Notes: generated from the letters alone by a model not told the origin. DNA of 64,000 bases from Paenibacillus sp. N3.4 (GCF_008017805.1 NZ_VRTT01000022.1:30877-94876); one strand, 5' to 3'. Counted from the first letter of the stretch, positions 19,290 to 28,256 are shown. A program made the numbers and translations.

Positions 19290-19949
19290 TTAAGCCAATA
19301 CGGATTCCTTGCTCAATTCTTTACAACTTGTCAGGTTTCTTTTGTGTTGCAATTTTCTTAATACAATATTCAATTTTTCAACTTGAGGCTTTCCATCATT
19401 TTTTTTGCATAAACCGTTTATATTCATAAGTAGAAAGTCCAGTCTTCTAGATTGATATTCTAATTTCATCTTATCATAAAATTGTTTTATGAATTCATCG
19501 TCTTTATAATCTTCAGAAATTTGAATATAGTACAAGTCATCTCTACAAAGAACATTTTTGATATACTCTAAATCCGGATTTAAAAGATTATTATACTCCT
19601 CTTTAATCAAAAAACTACTTTTTGCTCGATTACAGTCATAACAAGCTAATACTAAATTCTCCATTCTGCCTGCTTTTTCATTTGACTCGAATGATGACTC
19701 ACATATGTAATGATCCACTTCAAAAAGAGTTGAGCTTAGATTGTCTATAGAGTTTCCACAATAGCTGCACTTATAATTATATATCGCCATAAACTTTCCT
19801 TTGTAGCTATTATCAGTATCTTTGACTTTATTATAAACAATTTTCAAACGTGTATGATTTTTACATATTTCATCATTCAATGTTTTCTTTTTTAAATTCA
19901 ATTCTTGCAATATAGAACAGTATGTGGTGTTTCTATAATCATTCCCCAT
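19290..19949 (-). CDS. HNH endonuclease of the GHKL/receiver operon
   Basis: The 219-residue protein has a central HNH domain: CSYCG at residues 61-65, the catalytic pair in FEVDHYI (Asp79-His80), Asn98 in MENLVLACYDCNRAK and a second zinc knuckle Cys103/Cys106. That is the complete set for a metal-dependent DNA nuclease. Flanking helices are charged, with no second domain known to me. The ATG at 19949 lies inside the end of the receiver gene (11-base overlap), so translation is coupled. I infer it is the cutting effector of the operon, licensed by the upstream receiver and ATPase. Confidence 0.85.
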   Translation of the reverse strand: MGNDYRNTTYCSILQELNLKKKTLNDEICKNHTRLKIVYNKVKDTDNSYKGKFMAIYNYKCSYCGNSIDNLSSTLFEVDHYICESSFESNEKAGRMENLVLACYDCNRAKSSFLIKEEYNNLLNPDLEYIKNVLCRDDLYYIQISEDYKDDEFIKQFYDKMKLEYQSRRLDFLLMNINGLCKKNDGKPQVEKLNIVLRKLQHKRNLTSCKELSKESVLA

Positions 19950-20538
19950 CTATATCCCTCTGCAATTCCCGAAATGCTGATATAAGATCATCAATATCCT
20001 TAGTAGTTAACTCATCATATTGAGAAGTTCCATCTAATGAATTCATAATTTTTTCAATCAAAACCTTATCAATACCCTCATTTTCTTTAAGCTTATTGGC
20101 TATATTTCGATAAATGTTGATATTTTGAATGGCAGCATCCAATACATCTTTCAATTTCATCGCATAATATTGTTGGGGAGTCTCTTGCAAATCTCTTCTA
20201 TATTTTTGAATAGTTCCGTAATCTTCTCCGAGATCATTCTGTGTTATAACTAAAACTTCAATAAATGGGAACATTTTTTTTAATATCATTTTAAACTCTT
20301 CACCCGAAAATTTTCCAGTAACAGCGCTATCGTTTTCGAAGAGTTTTGAGTCAATCAAAATAATATTTGCCTCTTTGATCAATGAGTTATTTACTAGACT
20401 ATCATATCCTTCTTTACTTCTAAAACAAACTTCTCCATATTCTTTTAGAAAATCCTCATGTTCGTATTCTTTGTCCAGATATTTTGAAATGTTTAAATCT
20501 GGCTCATCATCTACATAAACTATTTTTATTTTATCCAT
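19939..20538 (-). CDS. receiver-domain (response-regulator-like) protein
   Basis: This 199-residue protein opens with a receiver fold: KIVYVDDEPDL (acidic pocket Asp10-Asp11-Glu12), ANIILIDSKLF with the predicted phosphoacceptor Asp63, a conserved Thr in VLVITQND and Lys in YYAMKLKDV. No DNA-binding domain follows; the tail is helical and acidic (DELTTKDIDDLISAFRELQ). It is therefore an adaptor-type receiver. Its start overlaps the ATPase stop by eight bases and its stop overlaps the HNH start by eleven. The natural model is phosphotransfer or docking from the histidine-kinase-like half of the ATPase to control the nuclease. Confidence 0.8.
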   Translation of the reverse strand: MDKIKIVYVDDEPDLNISKYLDKEYEHEDFLKEYGEVCFRSKEGYDSLVNNSLIKEANIILIDSKLFENDSAVTGKFSGEEFKMILKKMFPFIEVLVITQNDLGEDYGTIQKYRRDLQETPQQYYAMKLKDVLDAAIQNINIYRNIANKLKENEGIDKVLIEKIMNSLDGTSQYDELTTKDIDDLISAFRELQRDIDGE

Positions 20539-22681
20539 TTAAATTACCTCCTAGTGTAAATTGCATACTAAATCCACTAATACCTTCTATTTTGGTTATT
20601 TTACCACCAGACATTACAACTGTATTATTAACAATCCACATTCCTAAACCATGACCTTGTTTTCTAGAAGTTTCATGAACTTCAAGTATTTTCATAGGAT
20701 TATCGATATATTTATGATTCAATCCTTTTCCATCATCCGTATATAAGAATTCTAACCCACCATTGTTAGGAACAGCTTGAATATAAATCGATAAATGATT
20801 TCTATCCTCATTATGCTGTATACTATTTAATATTAAATTATCAAATATAACTTTCAAAACATCTTCCGCTAAAACATAATGAATTGTGGACGATAAATCT
20901 AATTCTATTTTAACCCATGCGTAGTCCCTCTCCCACACTCTCTTAACATCCTCTAGCAATTCCAGGATAATATGTTCTTCTGCAAAAAAATTGCTTTTTT
21001 CCACTTCTGCTAACATAGTGTCCATAAATGACACTATCTTAGAATTTACTCTTTTATTTTTATCAAGTAATTCTGGAATATTGGAATAAGCATATTTAGT
21101 TCGCTCACTCTCATTAACAAACCCCCATATTCCATATTCCTCCATAGCTTCAATAATACTATCACAATTTTGAGCAACACTGTTCCTATCATTATGCATT
21201 TCATGAGCAATTGCAGTAGCTTTCAAGCCAGAAGTTGCCAACACATTCAAAATTCTAATATCATATTTATACCGTTCTTCAGTATTATGAATTTCTTTTT
21301 TGTAATCTGAATTTTCTTTCTTATAATCTTTTATTTCTACAATAAATTTGTTAACTTCCTCTTTTGACAGACTTTTTATTGTAGCTGGATTTTTGATTAC
21401 CTTATCCACTACCATTTTATCGTCTTTAACAATATTATTTTTTTTATTTACTCTGCGTATAATTGATTGACGATATCGCTCAAATTCAGCAATACCTTCA
21501 TCTAAAATTTTAACAAATATTTGATAATATGTATTTTCATCCAGCCCTTGTCTATTTGATAAATCCTTTAACATATTGTTAGCTTTTTTATCAATTTGCA
21601 CTTTTCCAGCCAACTGATTTTCTCTAACTCTCCATGATCCAGTTGGGTGAGTAGCTGCAGCAGGTGATAATCTAGATCTTTTTCCTAAACCGAGCCAATC
21701 CTTAGTGCCATCATATGAAGAAATACTAAATGAATTTCTATAAAGAATTATTCCACTTTCATACCTTTCAGGAAGGATACTGTATTTATACAGAAATTTT
21801 TCCACATCTTTTCGGTTAGGTTCTTTAAGGCTAAAATAAAATTCAGCCGAAAAGTCCCCAAGTGTTTTCAACGCCTGTTTTAATTCATCTTTTGATAAGG
21901 ATATATCTTTATCATTTTCTAATACACTTAAACAATTTATTGTACTTTCATTACTGTATAAATCAATATCGTCGCAATATTTCTTTGCCTCACTTTTGAA
22001 TTCATCCGAATAAACATTGCAAACTAAATGGCATTTTTCGGACAAAAATTGTATATTTATTTTGCTTGTGCAGTTATAAGCTAATTTAGGTTCAACAAAA
22101 TATTTTTGAACCAATGTAGTGTCATCATCAAAAGTGATACTGATCTTCATCAGATTATCATTATAAGTTCTGGATAAATAATTTGACAATTTTACCACGT
22201 TGGATTTGTTCCATCTATCTCTTAGTCCATTAATAACTATCGTTGTTCCAGAAGAATCTAAAGCGTCCATTTCTTCCAATGTGCTTCGATTCCAATTGGT
22301 AGTCCATAACACAGATTTATGCTCAATACTTTTTTGAGAGTATAGTCGTACATCTAATCCTAGACGTGATAAAGCAAACCTTCCAATTCCTTTTGAACCA
22401 GCGAGAACTCTTTTTTTGTTATTTTTATCTATGATCTCATAGTCCTTATCACTTTTTCCAATATGCATCCATTGTTGTTTAAAATCATTGTAATTCATAC
22501 CAATCCCATTATCTTTAATGACAAGCTTGTTATTATTAAATATGATGTCTAACTTCGTAGCATGTGCATCAAAAGCATTCTTTACTAGTTCAAGAATAGC
22601 AGATTCTTGATTTGTAAAGTTTTGAACACCAAGCAGCTCGACAATTGTACTATCATCAATTACATATTTAAGTTCTTCCAT
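20531..22681 (-). CDS. dual GHKL ATPase: MutL/Hsp90-like head plus histidine-kinase-like tail
   Basis: The 716-residue protein contains two GHKL modules. The first, at residues 20-230, has the N box LELVKNAFDA (Glu31, Asn35, Asp38), DNGIGM at 57-62 and GSKGIGRF at 95-102, the pattern of Hsp90, MutL and MORC ATPases. The second, from about 470, has an H-box-like AIAHEMHNDRN, an N box IFDNLILNSIQHN, DDGKGLN and GHGLGMWIV, as in sensor histidine kinases. A coiled region rich in Lys/Glu joins them. There are no membrane segments. It is the first gene of a tight three-gene unit and lies 144 bases after a DNA methyltransferase gene. Two ATPase modules of different type in one chain is uncommon. Confidence 0.85.
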   Translation of the reverse strand: MEELKYVIDDSTIVELLGVQNFTNQESAILELVKNAFDAHATKLDIIFNNNKLVIKDNGIGMNYNDFKQQWMHIGKSDKDYEIIDKNNKKRVLAGSKGIGRFALSRLGLDVRLYSQKSIEHKSVLWTTNWNRSTLEEMDALDSSGTTIVINGLRDRWNKSNVVKLSNYLSRTYNDNLMKISITFDDDTTLVQKYFVEPKLAYNCTSKINIQFLSEKCHLVCNVYSDEFKSEAKKYCDDIDLYSNESTINCLSVLENDKDISLSKDELKQALKTLGDFSAEFYFSLKEPNRKDVEKFLYKYSILPERYESGIILYRNSFSISSYDGTKDWLGLGKRSRLSPAAATHPTGSWRVRENQLAGKVQIDKKANNMLKDLSNRQGLDENTYYQIFVKILDEGIAEFERYRQSIIRRVNKKNNIVKDDKMVVDKVIKNPATIKSLSKEEVNKFIVEIKDYKKENSDYKKEIHNTEERYKYDIRILNVLATSGLKATAIAHEMHNDRNSVAQNCDSIIEAMEEYGIWGFVNESERTKYAYSNIPELLDKNKRVNSKIVSFMDTMLAEVEKSNFFAEEHIILELLEDVKRVWERDYAWVKIELDLSSTIHYVLAEDVLKVIFDNLILNSIQHNEDRNHLSIYIQAVPNNGGLEFLYTDDGKGLNHKYIDNPMKILEVHETSRKQGHGLGMWIVNNTVVMSGGKITKIEGISGFSMQFTLGGNLNG

Positions 22682-22825
22682 GTAGATCCTCCTCTTTAAT
22701 TGATTTTAAAAATCAAAAACATTTTGCTATATAGAGGCGTTATCCCTAACTTATATAATATGTACTATTAAATAACCGAACAAAATTCGGGAATTATTAC
22801 AATAAACAATATTACTATGTGTTAA

Positions 22826-24232
22826 TTAAAATTCGTAGTTTTTAATATCAACAGCAGTGATACGCAGGGAACTACCATTCGCATTAATTCCAATTCCCTG
22901 AACATATTTGTAAAAAGATTCACTTTCTAAAATTTCTTTTGCTTTCGCTAAAGAAAAATCTTTTTTAGGTAATATGTATATTCCGGAATATGGTATACAT
23001 TCTTTGGATAACTCATATACTTTCACTTCTTTTGTCACTACAGTCGAAAGAAGAAGCTTAGGCTGATTCAAATGTGCCAAAGCTTGAGTACGGCCATATT
23101 CAAACCACTCAATACTCTTGTCTGATTTTCGCTCATGTAACTCTTTTGCAAAAGATTTTAAATACTTAGTGGCTTCCGGGCAGTTTTTCTCGAATTCATC
23201 ACTTCTATATCTTACTAAAGTATTTTCATTATACCTATATGGGAATAGAATAAGCTCTGATTTTTTGTAGTTTAATGATCTAGGACTAACGCCTTCTCTT
23301 ATTACGTTACGCTCTATCTTAAAATTATTAACAATAATATAATCTCCTTCCTCTTTAAATTCTTTTAAAAGATATGCCTTATTCAACAAGGTTGCAATGC
23401 TGATAGCTGCTGAGAAATAGTCTCCAAATCTTCTTTTGGGTTTGCTTTCTAGCTTGTTATCAGCGAATATCCATTTCCTATCTAAATTAGTCTTCGGTAT
23501 CGTAAAACTTGTACTGTTTGCAACATCTTGATACTCTATATTCTTGGAAACTTCACCTTTATCACATACCAAAATGGCCGATGAAGTAAGTGCTTGTTCA
23601 AATAATTTTTGCGTAGTATAATCTATAATCTTTATAGCTTTCGGTAAAATCATATTTCTTAACTCTTGCGCAAAGACGTTCTTAAAAATACTATTTGGTA
23701 TCAAATAGGCCAACTTCCCATAGGAGTTTAGACACGAAAGACTTGCCTCAATAAACGCATAGCAATAATCAAATTTCCCTTGTTTGCAGGAAGCAAAATG
23801 TTCTTTTAAATAAATTCTTGTTTCATCATCCAAATCTCGATAGGTGATATATGGAGGATTCCCAATTACATAATCAAATTTATTTTTTAAATTCTGCTTT
23901 AAGAAATCCATATTTAAAATGTTCCATTTAACATTGTTAATTCCAAAAGAAGCTGATATTTCATCCAGATTGCTTAAACACCTAGCGTAATGCACTTCAT
24001 CAATTTCTGCACCATACACATCACGCTCTAAACCTTGTTTAATTTCATCAATACTCTTCTTGTTGCATAGCGAATCGTCAATATATCTTCTAACTATTTC
24101 TTTTAAGATATTGCCATCGCCACATGCATTTTCAACAACTTTTTTCCCATACAAATCTTTTGTGTACCCTACAGCATCTAAAAGCTCTATTACAATTTGT
24201 GCAGGAGTAAAAACCTGACATTTCTCTATCAT
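22826..24232 (-). CDS. N6-adenine DNA methyltransferase (class I, NPPY)
   Basis: The 468-residue protein starts with CQVFTPAQIV, the usual opening of type I/IIG-like adenine methylases, then motif I VVENACGDGN (residues 32-41), an acidic motif in YGAEIDEVHY and the catalytic NPPY at 125-128 (VIGNPPYITYRD). The C-terminal half (from about 250) is a likely target-recognition domain. It transfers a methyl group from S-adenosylmethionine to adenine in DNA. It is on the same strand as the GHKL operon, 144 bases upstream, and I infer it protects host DNA from the HNH nuclease. No restriction domain is fused to it. Confidence 0.87.
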   Translation of the reverse strand: MIEKCQVFTPAQIVIELLDAVGYTKDLYGKKVVENACGDGNILKEIVRRYIDDSLCNKKSIDEIKQGLERDVYGAEIDEVHYARCLSNLDEISASFGINNVKWNILNMDFLKQNLKNKFDYVIGNPPYITYRDLDDETRIYLKEHFASCKQGKFDYCYAFIEASLSCLNSYGKLAYLIPNSIFKNVFAQELRNMILPKAIKIIDYTTQKLFEQALTSSAILVCDKGEVSKNIEYQDVANSTSFTIPKTNLDRKWIFADNKLESKPKRRFGDYFSAAISIATLLNKAYLLKEFKEEGDYIIVNNFKIERNVIREGVSPRSLNYKKSELILFPYRYNENTLVRYRSDEFEKNCPEATKYLKSFAKELHERKSDKSIEWFEYGRTQALAHLNQPKLLLSTVVTKEVKVYELSKECIPYSGIYILPKKDFSLAKAKEILESESFYKYVQGIGINANGSSLRITAVDIKNYEF

Positions 24233-24581
24233 TGTATTCTGCTCCTGACTTTCATAAAGTTTCTAAATCAATTTAATATCATACCAACATCTCTACCAAA
24301 GGTTTGATATATTTCTGAACTCTTAACAAAGATGTATATTCTAGCAATCTTCATATATCTTCATATATCTTTATATTTTCTTTTCATAGTTATTTTAGAG
24401 ACTCTACCGAACAATATCATTTTCAATTAATCCAAACGATAAATTTTATAAGATCACAGACTAATTTGAGACTTAGGAGATAAAGAAGTTTAATCATATT
24501 TAGTAGGAATAATCACAGAAACAAAATCAAACTTTATATCTGGGGTTATTTAATCTGAATACGATCATAATTCCACTCCCA
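24233..24581. other. AT-rich region upstream of the methyltransferase
   Basis: I see no gene. A short direct repeat (ATCTTCATAT repeated between about 24350 and 24373) is the only structure, near where the methyltransferase promoter is expected. Confidence 0.4.
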
Positions 24582-24616
24582 TAAAACGAAAGCGGAAGGA
24601 CTATGTCCTTCCGCTC
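24582..24616. terminator. bidirectional hairpin terminator
   Basis: AGCGGAAGGAC pairs perfectly with GTCCTTCCGCT around TAT. The minus strand continues TTTCGTTTT and the plus strand CCTTCTCTT. It isolates the methyltransferase operon from the fragments to the right. Confidence 0.75.
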
Positions 24617-24785
24617 CTTCTCTTACCCTAGCAATTGAGTTTACTTCTCTATAAATATTATATCCGAATCACTAAAAAATGCAACAAAATCGCACTTTTA
24701 TTTACAAAATTCGGCAAATCCCCTGAATTACTCGATGTCATATATGGATTATAGTCCCATAGGAATCTTCAAGTATTCTTGATGT

Positions 24786-25234
24786 TCAATTATTACCATT
24801 TGCTAACTGGCGTTTATTTAGCTTTTTCACATCAACGAACGATTGTAACCACTGTGGTGATAATTTCTTACAGACTGTCTTACCCCACCAGACATCCAAG
24901 CCTTCTCCCTCCCAATCCACTATTTCCTTGAGCAAAATAAGTTTGCCGCTGAAACCTAGTAAAACTCCAAAGTTGGAGTGTCCTTTAAACGGACAGTTTC
25001 GCCACCAAAATCTAACAAGCCTTGCGTTGCGGCTGCTCCTGCCAAATCCGACAGTTTGCTTTTATCAAAATCAGACTTGGTGAACTCCATAAGTTCGGAA
25101 ATAGTCAACTCGAAAAATTTGGAATAAAAATTCTCTTTGCGAAGGTAGACTAATAACACAGCGCCAAATACAGGCCACTCTCCTTTTGCTATCCTATCAG
25201 AAAGCCCAGACCAATTAGCCTCTAGTAGTTTCAC
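24786..25234 (-). pseudogene. unrecognised gene fragment, two frames
   Basis: A 92-codon frame (MKLLEANWSGLSDRIAKGEW ... DTPTLEFY) ends at 24956. Another frame continues from there as LLGFSGKLILLKEIVDWEGE...VWWGKTVCKKLSPQWLQSF...KRQLANGNN, ending at 24786. A one- or two-base indel near 24965 would join them into one protein of about 150 residues. No ribosome binding site precedes the GTG at 25234. I do not know the family. I read it as decayed or frameshifted accessory sequence. Confidence 0.35.
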
Positions 25235-25242
25235 AAATCTTA

Positions 25243-25742
25243 ATGGAAATCAACGGATTTGAAAACATGAATGGGATTAGGGAAATATTAGATCTCTATA
25301 CTGGTGGGCCAATGATTTTTAGAGATGGATTTCCTTATGGTGAAGTAAGCAATGACTGGTTGGAACTTAACAAACAGAGATTTAGAAAGGGTAAAACTAG
25401 CATAATTGGGCAGCATATATTTCAATAAACTCTAATCGTTTGCCATACCTTTTTGATCAAAGGGAAGGACTTGTAAACAATAAATCATATGAGAACTTTC
25501 GGATGGTTGTTTTAGATGTTTTTAAATCTCTCTTACAAATCTTGATTAGAAATGAGCCTAAAGAAACGTCATCTAAAATCACAGGGTCTGCAAGGAAGTT
25601 AGCATTAAATATAAAAAATATCGCACTAGAGACAGAGCCAAGCGATGTTGCTCAATGGAAAATTTTGTGGAACAGAGATGAACTAAATTTGTTTTCTACA
25701 AGGGAGAAATCCAGACGTAGCAAGATTTTGATAGGGACATGA
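25243..25742 (+). pseudogene. unrecognised gene in two frames ending AQW..LW.R.EL.LFST
   Basis: The first part reads MEINGFENMNGIREILDLYT...KTSIIGQHIFQ and stops at 25428. The second part, in another frame, reads ISINSNRLPYLFDQREGLVNN...SDVAQWKILWNRDELNLFST and stops at 25742. The two probably were one gene of about 165 residues, broken near 25425. I recognise no domain. The C-terminal peptide is repeated at 25904 and 27572, which implies local duplication or a repeated gene end. Codon use is AT-rich like the rest of the island. Confidence 0.35.
25650..25699 (+). repeat. repeat copy 1 of a 50-bp gene-end sequence
   Basis: The stretch from GCTCAATGGAAAATTTTGTG to TTTGTTTTCTAC is closely matched at 25904-25953 and, with an internal deletion, at 27572-27622. 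Here it is in frame and encodes AQWKILWNRDELNLFST. Confidence 0.65.
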
Positions 25743-25851
25743 ATTGAGCAATGCCAGTGGTTGAGCTGGACAACAGTGGCTAAATCAAGGAGATCCGTTC
25801 CAGGGGCTGCGGATTAAGGATCAGATTGGGAGATCGATTGGGCAAAGAAAA

Positions 25852-25882
25852 GCGAAAATCAGGACAAATGCCTGATTTTCGC
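25852..25882. repeat. perfect 12-bp-stem hairpin
   Basis: GCGAAAATCAGG and CCTGATTTTCGC flank the loop ACAAATG. No T-run follows on the plus strand, so it is not an obvious terminator. Its right arm and the following CTCGGCTC recur at 27572-27596. Confidence 0.7.
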
Positions 25883-25903
25883 TCGGCTCCGCTAACTTAT
25901 TTT

Positions 25904-25953
25904 GCTCAGTGGCAGACTTTGTGGGACAGGAGCGAACTAATTTTGTTTTCTAC
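25904..25953 (+). repeat. repeat copy 2 of the 50-bp gene-end sequence
   Basis: It encodes AQWQTLWDRSELILFST followed by TAG, nearly the C-terminus encoded by copy 1, but no upstream coding frame remains. Confidence 0.65.
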
Positions 25954-26203
25954 ATAGTAGGAACTGAGTGGACAAATATAAAGGAGAAATCAAATGTTAA
26001 GGGAGTCATCCAATGATATATAGACCACTTGGGTCTGATTTAGAAGCAAATGTGCTTTCACGAGTTTTTAATAGTTTGGCTAATCCCCTTTTCAGTAGAG
26101 TCTCTCCATTAGGAGTAGAACTCCATATCCTCATTAGATAGATAAAGCGATTGATTTCCTATTACTTTGTCACTATTATTTTCAATAACAGAGATGAAAT
26201 GCC
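25954..26203. other. gene debris
   Basis: One frame near 26035-26141 reads LEANVLSRVFNSLANPLFSR but lacks a start in frame; an AAGGAG site at about 25979 leads only to a very short open frame. I read this as remains of a lost gene. Confidence 0.3.
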
Positions 26204-26362
26204 ATGAAAAGGTCACAAACATCCAAAATACGAAAGAAGCGTATTGTAGGGATACTTTTCAATATGCCACTCGGTCATTTAATTTCTCCTGTCTTATTGG
26301 ATATATTTGAATCAGATAACTTTGCCTTCATCATCACAGTTATTATGAACATGACTAAATAG
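26204..26362 (+). CDS. possible 52-residue peptide
   Basis: ATG at 26204 opens a 52-codon frame (MKRSQTSKIRKKRIVGILFN ... ITVIMNMTK) with a basic N-terminus and mildly hydrophobic remainder. The upstream GAGATG is a weak binding site. It converges on the 276-residue gene. It could be a real small membrane-associated peptide or a fragment; nothing else supports it. Confidence 0.25.
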   Translation: MKRSQTSKIRKKRIVGILFNMPLGHLISPVLLDIFESDNFAFIITVIMNMTK

Positions 26363-26387
26363 AAGAAATGAAACGCCCGTTCCCAAA

Positions 26388-27218
26388 TTACTCAAACAAA
26401 ATAGTAGTAAGATCACCGTTCGTAATGACTTTCTTAATTTCATCGTCGCTAATATCATGCAAACCTAATAAAAAATTGAATGATGATCCAAAGTAGGTAG
26501 GAACCATACGATGTGGAATAATATCATCAATTGTATGTACTTGATCTACATCCCAATGGTCCATATTATTCCAATTATCTATAGCCTCATCTGTTGCACA
26601 GCACAATAATCCTAATCGAACCAATTCTAAAATTTCATTATAAACATTATATTGTGCATCAGAATATTCATATTTGCCTTCGTGTTCTTCTGCTCTAAGA
26701 GAATTTCTATATTTATCTGTGGAGAATAGCATCAACAAGCACATCTGCTGGAATGTTAAATTATCTGCTATTTTCATTGCATTGAAAACGAACTCAGATG
26801 TGTGCTTTTCAGTACCTTTTTCATAGAAGAAACTCACTGCCGCATTTGTAATATACTTAATTTTCTTCTCTTGATGTTGATTCATTACTTTTTTAAATAA
26901 ATCCTCGATTAACTCATCTTTCACAGTATAACTTTGTTCATCTATGGAAATATCGGTTCTTTCAATGTAACCCTCTTCTTTGAGTTTTATAATTTTCTCT
27001 GCCGCATTTTTAAATGAAGAACTGATTCTCTCCTTAGCTCGTTTATTTAATACGAACTCTATAAAATTCTCGACGACACTCTCAACCAAATCTCCCGTTA
27101 CATCTGCAAAATCTATATAACCATTAGTAACCCTCTTGTAAGCTACTTTTGCTACAATACCTGAAAATTTCGCGAATATTGAGCCTGTAAAATTGTTATT
27201 TTCTTCAACAATCTTCAT
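26388..27218 (-). CDS. hypothetical protein, 276 residues
   Basis: I do not recognise this protein. The start is placed at ATG 27216-27218 (MKIVEENNNFTGSIFAKFSG), which has GGAGAGG just upstream; the longer open frame has no such site. It is mostly alpha-helical: an N-terminal small-residue-rich segment (FAKFSGIVAKVAYKRV), a basic helical middle (SFKNAAEKIIKLKEEGYIER) and a C-terminal part with MCLLMLFSTDKYRN and VPTYFGSSFNFLLGLHDIS. No nuclease, ATPase or membrane motif is seen. It sits alone among gene debris inside the AT-rich island, so an accessory or defence-linked role is possible but not shown. Confidence 0.6.
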   Translation of the reverse strand: MKIVEENNNFTGSIFAKFSGIVAKVAYKRVTNGYIDFADVTGDLVESVVENFIEFVLNKRAKERISSSFKNAAEKIIKLKEEGYIERTDISIDEQSYTVKDELIEDLFKKVMNQHQEKKIKYITNAAVSFFYEKGTEKHTSEFVFNAMKIADNLTFQQMCLLMLFSTDKYRNSLRAEEHEGKYEYSDAQYNVYNEILELVRLGLLCCATDEAIDNWNNMDHWDVDQVHTIDDIIPHRMVPTYFGSSFNFLLGLHDISDDEIKKVITNGDLTTILFE

Positions 27219-27571
27219 AGAACCCTCTCCTCTATATTGAACAATATATTTAGAATTTGATATTGGAACATCTCTGTAATAACATACCAGTGTATACATA
27301 ATTATCTGACGTAATGAAACACAAAGCGGAATTGCATTCGAAAGTCACCCTTAGAATCGTCTTAGATTCCAATAATTTCGTCTATCAACTACACACAACC
27401 TTTTCATATGATATTTCCCTACTATTTCCATTATACTTCTCCACTCGACAAAAAACTACTTAATGTATTCCCCGAAGTAACCTAAAATAGTGTCTTGCTG
27501 AGAGACTCTGAGATATAAATAAACCGTCAGATGTAACACTTCACCGAATTCAATCAATTCCAATTCAGACC
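27219..27571. other. AT-rich intergenic region
   Basis: It must hold the promoter of the 276-residue gene at its left end; I see no gene or clear repeat otherwise. Confidence 0.4.
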
Positions 27572-27622
27572 AAATGCCTGATATTCGGTCGGCTCAGTGG
27601 CGAACTAATTTTGTTTTCTACA
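27572..27622 (+). repeat. repeat copy 3, internally deleted
   Basis: AAATGCCTGATATTCGGTCGG then CTCAGTGGCGAACTAATTTTG and TTTTCTAC match 25866-25953 with two internal pieces missing. It abuts the IS1182-type remnant. Confidence 0.6.
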
Positions 27623-27703
27623 CTGACGCCACATATTATACTTAGGAATATTATAGAGTTCTATATAGGGACTTAGCGTCATTGATTGTTGTTGTTGAAG
27701 CAT
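27605..27703 (-). mobile_element. N-terminal remnant of an IS1182-family transposase
   Basis: On the minus strand AAGTAGGTGAATGCT precedes ATG at 27703, and the frame reads MLQQQQSMTLSPYIELYNIP then KYNMWRQ before running into unrelated sequence and TAG. IS1182-type transposases begin in this way (MLx(K/E)QQxMxLSPYxxLYDxVVPKDNMLRQ). Only about 30 codons remain. The hairpin just upstream (27742-27786) is in the position where such elements carry a terminator against outside transcription. Confidence 0.6.
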
Positions 27704-27741
27704 AGCATTCACCTACTTGATTTGGTGCTTTAATTATACAG

Positions 27742-27786
27742 AAAAAAGGCACAGCCCCTCAAAAATTTGAGGAACTGTACCTTTTT
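27742..27786. terminator. strong bidirectional hairpin upstream of the IS1182-type remnant
   Basis: AAAAAAGGCACAGCCCCTCAAA pairs, with small mismatches, with TTTGAGGAACTGTACCTTTTT. Confidence 0.75.
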
Positions 27787-28012
27787 AGCTTTTAGATGGA
27801 CTTTTTCAGTGGCCTCTTCTAGCATCGGGTGTTTCCCTACTAATCTATTGATTAGTCAACAATCAGTCAACTCTATCATTTTAAAGTATCTGTTTCACAT
27901 TTCCACATCATCTGTACTACTCCCAAAGCCCGCAATCTCCTGAGACAAGTCTGCTGGTAGAAAATATGATATAATTAAGAAGGTTGTATACAAACGGAGA
28001 GGTGTGATCACT

Positions 28013-28255
28013 ATGCAATGGCAGGAAGTTCGCAATATTTATCCTGATCAGTACGTCCTTCTCGAAATATTGAATTCCCATACAGAAGAAAACATTCAGT
28101 ACGTTGATGAAGTTGCATTGATTAAAGCCATTCAAGATCCGGATGATGCAACAAGAGAACTTTTACAGTGTAAACACAATAATATTGTCTATCATACAGG
28201 TCAAGATAAGATCACAATAGAAATTAGAAAAAGTGCCTTTTATAGGGGTAGATAA
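28013..28255 (+). CDS. small protein paired with a retropepsin-like protease
   Basis: The 80-residue protein starts at ATG 28013 with GGAGAGG about ten bases upstream (an in-frame GTG at 28004 is too close to the site). Sequence MQWQEVRNIYPDQYVLLEIL then acidic middle and ITIEIRKSAFYRGR; no membrane segment. Its stop is one base before the protease start, so the two are translated together. I infer a conserved partner of the protease, perhaps a substrate, inhibitor or chaperone; proteins of this kind next to retropepsin-like genes are uncharacterised to my knowledge. A broken copy of the pair lies at 2491-2900. Confidence 0.75.
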   Translation: MQWQEVRNIYPDQYVLLEILNSHTEENIQYVDEVALIKAIQDPDDATRELLQCKHNNIVYHTGQDKITIEIRKSAFYRGR

Positions 28256-28256
28256 G

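Noticed and set aside
25852..25882. Perfect hairpin as a terminator
   Set aside because: No T-run follows in either direction at the right place; recorded as a repeat instead.
26012..26141. Possible 42-residue peptide
   Set aside because: The ATG frame stops after 19 codons; the longer frame has no start.
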